Assembly: GCF_023823125.1 (NCBI RefSeq)
Contig: NZ_CP090949.1
Location: 496,001-560,000, forward strand
Source: Erythrobacter aurantius
GTDB taxonomy: Bacteria > Pseudomonadota > Alphaproteobacteria > Sphingomonadales > Sphingomonadaceae
Direction of reading: 5' to 3'
Length of the DNA stretch: 64,000 nucleotides
A program made the translations under genes and the position numbers. Below, piece after piece: positions 35,283-42,925 of the stretch. The notes under the pieces were generated by a model, which saw only the letters and a list, made by a program, of their open reading frames with translations, ran no database searches and had not been told where the DNA came from. Positions within the stretch are counted from its first letter, which is position 1. The number at the start of each line of letters is the position of its first letter.

Positions 35283-35665
35283 TGCAATTCGAGCGCAGCA
35301 AGTTGGAATTGGAAGCTCTTGAAGCTCAGGCGAATCGTTTGCCGCAACGGATAACGGAACCAAGGCAACTACGGAGCAAGTTGGACGAGCTTGGCAAGCA
35401 TGGTGTCAAGCCGGTCGATCAAGCAGTCAGGCTGCTCACACAATTTAGCGACACTCTCGATCGGTACACGCAGCACAAACTTGGCAGTGATGAGGCGAGA
35501 AAGCCATCGGGAGGATACATACTCGCGCGGCCCCCAGCTGAACCAAGTAAGGCAGGGCAGAGCTGGCAAGAGTTGGCGCGTGAGAAGGGCCGCAAGCTTG
35601 CTCGGTCAGCGTTGATGTATACTAGTCGCGGTTTGCGTGCATTTGTGAACTGGCTTCAGCGCTGA
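35282..35665 (+). CDS. small unknown protein of ZorA/ZorB-like operon
   Basis: Protein of 127 residues, not recognised. Helical and charged (ERSKLELEALEAQANRLPQR, VDQAVRLLTQFSDTLDRYTQ) with a basic C-terminal helix (KGRKLARSALMYTSRGLRAF). No signal peptide or enzyme motif. It begins inside the ZorB-like stop (TGATG), so it is translationally coupled and probably belongs to the system. It occupies the place where Zorya systems carry their effector genes, but it resembles neither ZorC, ZorD nor ZorE. Confidence 0.7.
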   Translation: MQFERSKLELEALEAQANRLPQRITEPRQLRSKLDELGKHGVKPVDQAVRLLTQFSDTLDRYTQHKLGSDEARKPSGGYILARPPAEPSKAGQSWQELAREKGRKLARSALMYTSRGLRAFVNWLQR

Positions 35666-35977
35666 GTCGTGCGAGCCGTGGCGCTAATGCCGGCTGCGAT
35701 AAGGCTTGCACGCCACACCACCTCGATCAGCGTCCAGCCTTGAGTTGCCTTTGGCAGGTTCTTTATTCATGAACGTATTGGGTGAATCCAAACAATAGGG
35801 CGCAGGGTAAGAAATCTAGCTGCTCAAAGTGCAACAATTTGGATAGGGGGCCAGTTGCATGTGGAGAATTGCGGTCATCGAAGTCGATGGGCGAACCGTG
35901 ACATTGCGGACCGCTTGACGTGCTCCCCTGAAATGTGACCGCTTTTTGGTAGAGTCTGACGCAAGGAGTCGGACGAT

Positions 35978-36244
35978 ATGAAGCGAAGCAGGTTCAACGA
36001 AGAGCAGATCATTGCGATCTTGAAGGAGCAGGAAGCGGGCATGGCGACGACTGAGGTCTGCCGCCGCCACGGGATCAGCTCGGCGACGTTCTACAAGTGG
36101 AAGTCTAAGTTCGGCGGGCTCGAGGTGTCCGAGGCCCGGCGGCTGCGATCGCTCGAGGAGGAGAACTCGCGGCTGAAGAAGCTGCTGGCCGAGGCGATGT
36201 TGGACAACGCGGTGCTGAAGGATCTGGCATCAAAAAAATGGTAA
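35978..36244 (+). CDS. IS3-family transposase OrfA
   Basis: Helix-turn-helix protein of 88 residues with the usual OrfA pattern ([42 protein letters not shown]) followed by a leucine zipper. It ends in DLASKKW just after an A7 run at 36232-36238. It binds the IS ends and provides the N-terminus of the fused transposase. Confidence 0.95.
   Translation: MKRSRFNEEQIIAILKEQEAGMATTEVCRRHGISSATFYKWKSKFGGLEVSEARRLRSLEEENSRLKKLLAEAMLDNAVLKDLASKKW
36232..36238 (+). other. A7 slippery site for -1 frameshift
   Basis: The heptamer A AAA AAA is in phase with the OrfA codons (tcA AAA AAA). A shift of -1 here enters the OrfB frame, whose own ATG is at 36238. This is the standard way IS3 elements make the OrfAB transposase. 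Confidence 0.7.
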
Positions 36245-37128
36245 CGCCCGGCGCCAAGCGGGAAGCCGTCGCCTATGCCCGGGAGCATCACGGGGTGAGC
36301 GAGCGTCGGGCGTGTGCACTGGTTGGTGTGAGCCGCAGGGTAATCCGTTACGAGCCTACAAGGCCAGATGACGGGGCGCTGCGGCAACGGCTGCGCGAGC
36401 TGGCGGCGGAACGCCGCCGGTTCGGCTATCGCCGCCTGGGCTACCTTCTGGCGCGGGAAGGCATCAGGCCCAACCACAAGAAGCTGCTGCGCATCTACCG
36501 GGAGGAGGGGCTGCGCGTGCGTCGCCGTGGCGGCCGGAAAAGGGCCTTGGGCACGCGCAGGCCGATGGTGCTGCCGGACGGCCCGAACCAGCGTTGGTCG
36601 CTCGACTTCGTCTCCGACAGCCTGATCTGCGGTCGGCGCTTCCGTATCCTGTGCGTGGTCGATGACTACACGCGCGAGTGCCTGGCGCTGGTGGCCGATA
36701 CGTCGCTGTCGGGTGCTCGGGTAGCGCGGGAACTGACCAGCCTTATCGGCATCCGGGGAAAGCCGCATACGGTGGTCAGCGACAATGGCACCGAACTGAC
36801 CTCGTCGGCCATCCTGCGCTGGTCGCAGGAGCGCAGGGTCGAGTGGCACTACATCGCACCGGGAAAGCCAATGCAGAACGGCTTCGTGGAGAGCTTCAAT
36901 GGCCGCCTGCGCGACGAATGCCTCAACGAGACGCTGTTCACCTCGCTGGCCCATGCCCGGTTCGTGCTGGCCGCCTGGCGACACGATTACAACACGGTCA
37001 GGCCACACTCGAAACTGGGCGGGAAGACCCCCGCCGAGATCGCCGGCCAACGTGTCTGGGGGCATGCCCCCAGACACGTTGCCATCCCATCAAACAACCA
37101 TCATGAAGGAGCCAGACTCTACCTCTGA
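36238..37128 (+). CDS. IS3-family transposase OrfB
   Basis: Catalytic DDE domain, 296 residues, normally made as an OrfA-OrfB fusion by frameshift at the A7 run. The DDE residues are visible: Asp in RWSLDFVSD, Asp in [11 protein letters not shown], and Glu in [16 protein letters not shown]. The N-terminal helix-turn-helix region ([19 protein letters not shown]) is complete. The frame is intact, so the element may still be active. Confidence 0.95.
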   Translation: MVTPGAKREAVAYAREHHGVSERRACALVGVSRRVIRYEPTRPDDGALRQRLRELAAERRRFGYRRLGYLLAREGIRPNHKKLLRIYREEGLRVRRRGGRKRALGTRRPMVLPDGPNQRWSLDFVSDSLICGRRFRILCVVDDYTRECLALVADTSLSGARVARELTSLIGIRGKPHTVVSDNGTELTSSAILRWSQERRVEWHYIAPGKPMQNGFVESFNGRLRDECLNETLFTSLAHARFVLAAWRHDYNTVRPHSKLGGKTPAEIAGQRVWGHAPRHVAIPSNNHHEGARLYL

Positions 37129-37151
37129 CTGGTAACAATCAGGGGAGCACG

Positions 37152-37673
37152 TCACGTGCCCCATCGGGTTTCGTCGAAGCGTCGCCCCCCTTTATAAAGC
37201 TCTCGAAATGCGGCTTTTTGATTCTCAAGAATGGTCTCGATAGCCGCCCGCTCGAACCTAACGTCCTTGTAGAAAAAGCGACAAATTGAACCGCCGCTTT
37301 TAACGTGCGTCACGTGAAATAGGCCGCGCCGCCATTTCCACCTCTTGATGTCATTGTCGAGAACTGAACTTCCTGAGAACACGCCAGGCTTGATCTTCTT
37401 GCGCTCGATCGCCCCCTCGGGAGGGCCAGCTTTCCAGATTGGCCGAATAGCCCGCTTATCTGTCGTCCAATGGAAGCGAGCATACGCGTCAAGCTCCCCA
37501 TCCGCTATCATATCAGCCAAGAGCTTTTTCGTTGCTTGGCGCCCTCCAAAATAGTTGTGAAGGAGCTCAAGGGCCTCTCGGGCTTTCAATAGCTGGGCCG
37601 ACTCTAGCTTCTTGGTCTCGGAAGCGTTTTCTTCGGCAAGCACGACAGCTTCACGACAGTCATTGGTAGTCAC
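37152..37673 (-). CDS. hypothetical protein, 3' end cut by the insertion sequence
   Basis: Protein of 173 residues, not recognised, without signal peptide or membrane segment. It has a helical N-terminal third and an aromatic, basic second half (RFHWTTDKRAIRPIWKAG, RWKWRRGLFHVTHVKSGGSICRFFYKD). The stop codon (37152-37154) is supplied by the last three bases of the IS inverted repeat, so the natural C-terminus was probably lost to insertion. A/T-rich like the rest of the island. Located next to the right island end. Confidence 0.6.
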   Translation of the reverse strand: MTTNDCREAVVLAEENASETKKLESAQLLKAREALELLHNYFGGRQATKKLLADMIADGELDAYARFHWTTDKRAIRPIWKAGPPEGAIERKKIKPGVFSGSSVLDNDIKRWKWRRGLFHVTHVKSGGSICRFFYKDVRFERAAIETILENQKAAFRELYKGGRRFDETRWGT

Positions 37674-38062
37674 GCCTCTCTCCCAAAATTAAGCGCCCTT
37701 GCTATCTCGAATCAGGGTATATAAAATTGAGAAGTTCTTTTTCGAAAGATTGCGCTGAATTCATCGCTAGCTTAGTAGAAATGGGCCTCGAACCCAGTAA
37801 GAGAATATCTTGCGGGGGCCAATTTGGGGGCCAACTCTGTGAATCCCTGGCGCAACTCGAATTAAATCAGGTACTTGAAAGAGGCCCTCGAGTCCTCTTT
37901 TGGGCACCATTTCATCATTCATCACAGCTCGCTGACGGTTGTCAAAACCCCGCAATCTTTGCGGTTTGAGCTTGAATTTTACCTGCAGGATCGCCTCGCT
38001 CCCAGAGGCATGTGGGGTCGTGTTCCATTGCCGAGGCCCCCGATAGCCGGTGCTGCCAATCA
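37674..38062. other. gene-free right end of island and junction
   Basis: 389 bases without a convincing gene. They hold two direct copies of GGGGGCCAA (37814-37822 and 37826-37834), the right copy of the tRNA-Leu 3' end (37888-37911) and 151 bases of chromosomal flank before the amidohydrolase stop. Confidence 0.6.
37888..37911 (+). repeat. attR copy of tRNA 3' end
   Basis: TCGAGTCCTCTTTTGGGCAC followed by CATT matches the tRNA-Leu 3' end at 23134-23157 with a single C-to-T change. No tRNA body precedes it, so it marks the right junction of the integrated island. Confidence 0.85.
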
Positions 38063-39283
38063 TCACTGTCCAGAGCTATCTGCAAAGCCGTTTTCGATGA
38101 ATTCGAGCGCGCATCCGGCCAGCATGGCTACGCCGCGCGGCAAAGCGCCTTCATCGACATGCATGCGCGGCGAATGGATTGCGCAGCACTGGCTCCAATT
38201 GTTGCCGTCGGGAGCTACACCGAGGAAGAACATCGCTCCCGGCACCTTCTCCAGGATGTAGGAGAAGTCTTCCGCTCCCATGATCGGTGCGGGCAGATCG
38301 CGCCATCCCTGCGCTCCGGCAATTTCGCGCGCGACCTTGGCTCCGAGGCGCACCGCGCGTTCGTCGCAGACGGTGACGGGGAAGCCCGGAACGATTTCGC
38401 ATTCCGCCTCCACCCCAAAACCGAGCGCCGTCTGTGCTGCGGTCTCCCGCAAAAGGGCATGCACCTTTTCCCGGTGCTCGGCCGACAAGGTCCGAATTGT
38501 TCCTTGCAGAACGGCATCATCGGGGACCACATTGAAAGTGGTTCCGGCGGCGATGCGGGCCACGGTGATGACGACAGCGCTGGCCGCGTTGAAGCGCCGT
38601 GTGACCATCGCCTGGATCGCGCCGATGATGGCGGCGGCGGCGGGGATGGGATCAGCGCAGTCATGCGGCATGGAGGCATGGCCGCCCTTGCCGCGCACGG
38701 TGATGGTAAACTGGTCGGCGGCAGCCATCAGCGGCCCGGCGCGCCCGGCGAGCACGCCGAACTGGGCGTTGGGCATGATATGCAGGGCAAAGGCGGCATC
38801 CGGCAGTGGATCGATAAGTCCGTCCTCCAGCATGAACCGCGCGCCATGGTGCCCTTCTTCGCCCGGCTGGAACATGAAATCGACCGTGCCGGCCAGCTCC
38901 TCGCGCTTTGCCGCCAACAGCCGCGCCGCCCCCGCCAGCATCGCCGTATGCGTATCATGCCCGCAGGCGTGCATCCGCCCCGGAATGGTGGAGGCGAAAT
39001 CGAGGTCGGTCTTTTCGTCCATCGGCAGCGCATCCATATCGCCGCGCAGCAACACGCGGGGCGATCCCTCGCCGGCCTTGCCGCCTTTCAAGGTCGCCAC
39101 CGCACCTGTGGTTGAAGGACCCGATTGCCATTCGAGCGGCAAATCGGCCAAAGCTTCGCGCACCTTCGCCATCGTCATCGGGCAGTGGAGGCCCAATTCA
39201 GGTTCGGCATGGATCGCACGGCGCAATGCAATGACCTGCGGGGCGAGCTGGCTGGCGGATTGGAGCAGCGATTCTGTCAACAT
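38063..39283 (-). CDS. M20 family amidohydrolase (hippurate hydrolase-like)
   Basis: Metal-dependent amidase of 406 residues that cleaves N-acyl amino acids or similar amides. The M20 metal site is visible: HACGHDTHTAML (Cys107, His109) and QPGEEGHHGARFMLEDG (Glu142-Glu143). Later, HALHIMPN-type and MGAEDFSYILEKVPGAMFFLG blocks match the family. First chromosomal gene right of the island. The exact substrate is unknown. Confidence 0.93.
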   Translation of the reverse strand: MLTESLLQSASQLAPQVIALRRAIHAEPELGLHCPMTMAKVREALADLPLEWQSGPSTTGAVATLKGGKAGEGSPRVLLRGDMDALPMDEKTDLDFASTIPGRMHACGHDTHTAMLAGAARLLAAKREELAGTVDFMFQPGEEGHHGARFMLEDGLIDPLPDAAFALHIMPNAQFGVLAGRAGPLMAAADQFTITVRGKGGHASMPHDCADPIPAAAAIIGAIQAMVTRRFNAASAVVITVARIAAGTTFNVVPDDAVLQGTIRTLSAEHREKVHALLRETAAQTALGFGVEAECEIVPGFPVTVCDERAVRLGAKVAREIAGAQGWRDLPAPIMGAEDFSYILEKVPGAMFFLGVAPDGNNWSQCCAIHSPRMHVDEGALPRGVAMLAGCALEFIENGFADSSGQ

Positions 39284-39469
39284 GGGGCGAGATTAGCGTC
39301 GATCTGCCGCGAAACCAGTCCGAATGCGCTGCGACGATCCGGCCCCCATCCGGCGCGGCCACCCGTCAGCTAGGCGCTGATTCGGTTGTAACTCCGCAGC
39401 GACGCCGCGCGAATATTGCAACTTGAAGTCAACATCGCGGTGGAATTATGCCCGGTGGCAAACTAAAGG

Positions 39470-40513
39470 ATGCTGATGGCGACGCCTATTTACGAATTTG
39501 CACAACTGCCGCGGGTGGACGCCCGCGAAGGTGCGGTTTCGCGCTCGCGCCGCCAGCGCGAGCCGGGCGAGGCGCCGCGCGTCGGCGTGATCTATAATCC
39601 GCGCAGTCACCGCAATCAGGGTGCAGACTTCGACTGTGGCATCAGTCCGCATGTCCATATTGCGCAACCGGGTGACCGATCGCAGCTTCCCTCGGCGCTG
39701 GCCGAACTGGCCGAACGCGAGATCGATCTGCTGGTAATCAATGGCGGCGATGGGACGGTGCGCGATGTGCTTACCTGCGGCGCCGGGATTTTCGGCGATC
39801 ACTGGCCCGCGATTGCCGTGCTGCCCAAAGGCAAGACCAACGCCCTGACAGTGGATCTCTGTGTTCCTACCGACTGGACGCTGCAGAACGCGATCGACGC
39901 GATGGAAAATGGCAACCGCACCATTCGCCGCCCGATAGAGATTTCGCTTGCCGGTGACGATGCAAGCAGCCGGGTGCTGGGCTTCATTCTGGGGGCCGGG
40001 GCATTCACCACTGCGACCCAGGCCGGCCAGAGCGCGCACCGGCTGGGCGCCTTCAATTCGATGGCGGTTGCGGTCACGGTCATGTGGGGGTTCCTGCAGT
40101 GGCTGTTCGCCTCGCGCGCCAATCCGTGGCGCCGGGGTGCGCGGATGAAGATTGCGCTTGGCAGCGCCGAAGCGCCGATGGAGCACAGCGGGCAGGGCGA
40201 TCCGGAATGGCGCCAGCTGCTGTTTGCCACCACGCTGGAGAGCCTGCCTGCCGGGATCAGGCCGTTCGGCAATCTTTGCAAGGGGTTGAAGCTGGTCGCG
40301 CTCGATCAGATTCCGCGGCGCGCGACGATGATGGTGCCTGCTGTCCTGCGCGGCAAGGTGTCGAAGCGCCAGCGCGAAAACGGTATCCACCAGGTCAGCA
40401 CGCCGCAATTCACGCTCGATATCGATGACCAGTTCATCTTCGATGGCGAAGCCTTCCCCGCCGGGAAATACCGGATCGCGCAGGGGCCGGAACTTGAATT
40501 CGTAACTCCTTGA
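39470..40513 (+). CDS. diacylglycerol/sphingosine kinase-like lipid kinase
   Basis: Protein of 347 residues with the DAGK catalytic fold: VGVIYNPRSHRNQ near 38-50, the nucleotide loop LLVINGGDGTVRDVLTCG near 87-104, and AVLPKGKTNALTVDL near 120-135. A C-terminal beta domain ends in FIFDGEAFPAGKYRIAQGP. It probably phosphorylates a membrane lipid. A second ATG at 39476 is possible. The next gene starts 16 bases downstream and is likely cotranscribed. Confidence 0.85.
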   Translation: MLMATPIYEFAQLPRVDAREGAVSRSRRQREPGEAPRVGVIYNPRSHRNQGADFDCGISPHVHIAQPGDRSQLPSALAELAEREIDLLVINGGDGTVRDVLTCGAGIFGDHWPAIAVLPKGKTNALTVDLCVPTDWTLQNAIDAMENGNRTIRRPIEISLAGDDASSRVLGFILGAGAFTTATQAGQSAHRLGAFNSMAVAVTVMWGFLQWLFASRANPWRRGARMKIALGSAEAPMEHSGQGDPEWRQLLFATTLESLPAGIRPFGNLCKGLKLVALDQIPRRATMMVPAVLRGKVSKRQRENGIHQVSTPQFTLDIDDQFIFDGEAFPAGKYRIAQGPELEFVTP

Positions 40514-40529
40514 GGCCAAGGCCCGGCCC

Positions 40530-41444
40530 ATGGCCGAAACCCCAGACCATCACGAAACACTGGCGTCGCGGATCGCGGCGAGCCTTGATGCGCCGATCGA
40601 CCCCGCCGTGCGTGCCTTCGCCGAGGTGCTCGCAAGCGAACAGGGGGCATTGGCGGTCCTGTTTTACGGCTCGAACCTGCGCACCCGATCGCTTGAAGGG
40701 GTGCTTGATTTCTACGTACTTCTGCCCGGTGAGCAGCGCGAGCGCATCTGGCCGCGGGTGAGCTATCACGAAAGGTCGCACGAGGGGCAGACCCTGCGCG
40801 CCAAGGTAGCGACAATGGCGCTTTCGACCTTTGTCGAGGCTGCAGCAGGCGAGCTTGCCGACACCACCATCTGGGCGCGCTTCGTGCAGCCCAGCGCTCT
40901 GGTTTGGTCTGCGGACGCTGCGGCACGACAACAGGTCGAAGAAGCGATTGCCGCTGCGGCGATGACTGCAGCCCGGCTTGCCGTCGCCATCGGCCCCGTC
41001 ACCGGGACTGCGGAGGATTACTGGCGGGCGCTGTTTCGCGCGACTTACAAGGCGGAATTCAGGGTCGAAAAGCCGGGGCGTGAGAACGATATTCTCACCG
41101 TCAATCAAGGCCATTTCGCCGGGTTACTACCGCTTGCCCTTGCGGCAGCCGGGGTTTCGTTCCGCCGCGAGGGCGAGCGCATCTCGCCCAGCCTCGCCGC
41201 GAGTGAGCAGCGCCGCATCCGGACCTGGTGGAAGCGGCGCCAGCGTCTGGGCAAGCCTTTGAATTTCGCCCGTCTGGCAAAGGCCAGCACCACTTTCGAA
41301 GGCGCGGCGCGTTACGCTGCGTGGAAGATCGAACGGCACACAGGGATGCCGGTGGAGATCACCCCGTTCAGGGAACGTCACCCGATCCTGTCAGCTCCGA
41401 AGGTGCTGTGGGACCTGCGCAAGCATCGCAAGAATCCGCGCTGA
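40530..41444 (+). CDS. unknown protein, possible nucleotidyltransferase-like (TAM41-like)
   Basis: Protein of 304 residues without signal peptide. The segment ALAVLFYGSNLRTRSLEGVLDFYVLLPG near residues 40-67 looks like a nucleotidyltransferase G-S...D-x-Y/F site, as in the TAM41/MMP37 CDP-diacylglycerol synthase family. Its position behind a lipid kinase fits that idea: phosphatidate made by the kinase would be the substrate. The remainder (DYWRALFRATYKAEFRVEKPG, FEGAARYAAWKIERHTGMPV) is also reminiscent of that family. Assignment is tentative and from memory. Confidence 0.55.
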   Translation: MAETPDHHETLASRIAASLDAPIDPAVRAFAEVLASEQGALAVLFYGSNLRTRSLEGVLDFYVLLPGEQRERIWPRVSYHERSHEGQTLRAKVATMALSTFVEAAAGELADTTIWARFVQPSALVWSADAAARQQVEEAIAAAAMTAARLAVAIGPVTGTAEDYWRALFRATYKAEFRVEKPGRENDILTVNQGHFAGLLPLALAAAGVSFRREGERISPSLAASEQRRIRTWWKRRQRLGKPLNFARLAKASTTFEGAARYAAWKIERHTGMPVEITPFRERHPILSAPKVLWDLRKHRKNPR

Positions 41445-41453
41445 AGCGGGATT

Positions 41454-41993
41454 TCAGCCGAAATACCGCATTGTGACGTTGATGGTTTCGACCCCTTGGC
41501 CGACGTTGAAGCGGGTTTTTTCGATCCCCGGACGGCCAAGGTTGAAGATGCTGATCGAAGGATCGTTCGACATCGCGCCGCCATCGGTCCGGATATCAGT
41601 CGATCCGTTGCCGTTGACATCGTGGCGCACGGCAATGGCGTAGGGTCCGCTGGACGGGACGGGCATGCACACCGTCATGCGCCCTTCGCGTGCGGGCATT
41701 TCGATCCGGTTGAGCCAGCGTCCGCTTTCCAGCCAGTCGGCCTTGGTCCCGTTATAGACTTGCACCCGGACTTTGCCCGATGAATTCTTGACGCCGTTGA
41801 TCGTCACCCGCACCGCCGGGCCTGCACCGGGCGCGCAGGAGCGCATGTTGTTCGAAATGATGTTGCGATAGTCCCCGGTCGAAGCGGCCTGGGCAAGCGC
41901 AGTCTGCATGGGCACGGCGGCGCCAAGCGCAAGGGCTGCAACCGCCATCGCTCCGCTGGCAAAATGTCGCATCTTCGCATTCGAAGTGGTCAT
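41454..41993 (-). CDS. DUF2141 domain protein (second copy)
   Basis: Exported protein of 179 residues with a signal peptide (AVAALALGAAVPMQTALAQA). DUF2141 core: VRVTINGVKNSSGKVRVQVYNG, MTVCMPVPSSGPYAIAVRHDVNGNGSTD, and a C-terminal NVTMRYFG. It is a paralogue of the gene at 19718 with the same ending pattern (MRYF). ATG 41993 is chosen because it begins the leader; the frame is open 16 codons further. Convergent with the previous gene, nine bases between stops. Confidence 0.85.
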   Translation of the reverse strand: MTTSNAKMRHFASGAMAVAALALGAAVPMQTALAQAASTGDYRNIISNNMRSCAPGAGPAVRVTINGVKNSSGKVRVQVYNGTKADWLESGRWLNRIEMPAREGRMTVCMPVPSSGPYAIAVRHDVNGNGSTDIRTDGGAMSNDPSISIFNLGRPGIEKTRFNVGQGVETINVTMRYFG

Positions 41994-42262
41994 GTGTAGC
42001 AGTTCCTGAAACCTTTTCCGGGAGCCGTTCTCCGCCCCCAAAATAGAACGGAACAGCTCTTTGATTTAAACCCTTATTGCCGTTTTCGGGCTGAATTGCG
42101 GCTGAACTGGCTGGTCAAGGTGCGCTCATCCGATGCCTTGATCGCGCCAAAACCGAGGGTTTCTACGCAAGTCCACGGGGGAAAAGCCAGTGCGCGATGC
42201 TTGCTGCGTGATTCGCGCCTGCCGTAAGGCGAAATGCAAACGAAAAGGCGCGTTTGTTAACC

Positions 42263-42925
42263 ATGCCAGCACCCTTGATCTCTCCTTCGATCCTTTCCGC
42301 CGACTTCGCGCGGTTGGGCGAGGAAGTGCGCGCTGTCGATGCCGCTGGTGCCGACTGGATCCATATCGACGTTATGGACGGCCATTTCGTGCCCAATCTC
42401 ACGATTGGCCCCGATGTGGTCAAGGCCTTGCGTCCGCACACCGCCAAGACCTTTGACGTCCACCTGATGATCTCACCGGTTGACCCCTATCTCGAAGCCT
42501 TTGCCGAGGCGGGGGCGGACATCATCACCGTCCATCCCGAAGCCGGGCCGCATGTCCACAGGACGCTTCAGGCGATCCGGGCGCTGGGCAAGAAGGCAGG
42601 CGCGGTGATCAATCCAGGCACGCCGGTGGAGGTGCTCGACAATCTCATGGATCTTGTAGATCTGGTGCTGGTGATGAGCGTAAACCCGGGTTTTGGCGGG
42701 CAAAGCTTCATCCATTCGCAGCTGGAAAAGATCCGCCGCATCCGCGCGATGATCGAGGCGACCGGGCGTGAAATCCATCTCGAAGTGGACGGCGGCGTCA
42801 ATGCCGAGACAGCGCGGCTGTGTGTCGAAGCGGGTGCGGACGTGCTGGTCGCCGGATCGGCCACCTTCAAGGGCGGTCCGGATTGCTACGCCGCCAATAT
42901 CGCGGCGCTCAAGGGGGGCGAATGA
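42263..42925 (+). CDS. rpe: ribulose-phosphate 3-epimerase
   Basis: Interconverts ribulose 5-phosphate and xylulose 5-phosphate in the pentose phosphate pathway. The TIM-barrel protein has 220 residues: [37 protein letters not shown] (metal ligands), [35 protein letters not shown] and [23 protein letters not shown] 42263 is preceded in frame by TTG 42254, which is less likely. Its stop overlaps the start of the heparinase gene. Confidence 0.97.
   Translation: MPAPLISPSILSADFARLGEEVRAVDAAGADWIHIDVMDGHFVPNLTIGPDVVKALRPHTAKTFDVHLMISPVDPYLEAFAEAGADIITVHPEAGPHVHRTLQAIRALGKKAGAVINPGTPVEVLDNLMDLVDLVLVMSVNPGFGGQSFIHSQLEKIRRIRAMIEATGREIHLEVDGGVNAETARLCVEAGADVLVAGSATFKGGPDCYAANIAALKGGE

Larger units (their letters stand above)
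35916..37154 (+). mobile_element. IS3-family insertion sequence
   Basis: Element of 1239 bases bounded by perfect 16-bp inverted repeats (TGACGTGCTCCCCTGA at 35916-35931; its complement at 37139-37154). It carries the two overlapping frames of an IS3-family transposase (IS407-like by protein appearance). No short target duplication is visible at the flanks (CCGCT left, CGTGC right). It ends at the 3' end of the gene at 37152-37673. Confidence 0.88.
23134..37911 (+). mobile_element. genomic island integrated at tRNA-Leu(CAG)
   Basis: Bounded by a 24-nt direct repeat of the tRNA-Leu 3' end (left 23134-23157, right 37888-37911, one mismatch) and carrying a P4-type integrase directly beside the tRNA. 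Base composition inside is visibly more A/T-rich than in the flanks. Cargo consists of two divergent operons (SNase-like, coiled-coil, actin/Hsp70-like, tubulin-like, membrane and vWA proteins; ZorA/ZorB-like motor and a small protein), an IS3-family element and a hypothetical gene. No conjugation or phage structural genes are seen, so it would need help to move between cells. Confidence 0.85.

Noticed and set aside
32914-35665. Calling the locus a canonical Zorya system
   Set aside because: Only ZorA/ZorB-like genes are present; no ZorC, ZorD, ZorE or other known effector is found in the island.
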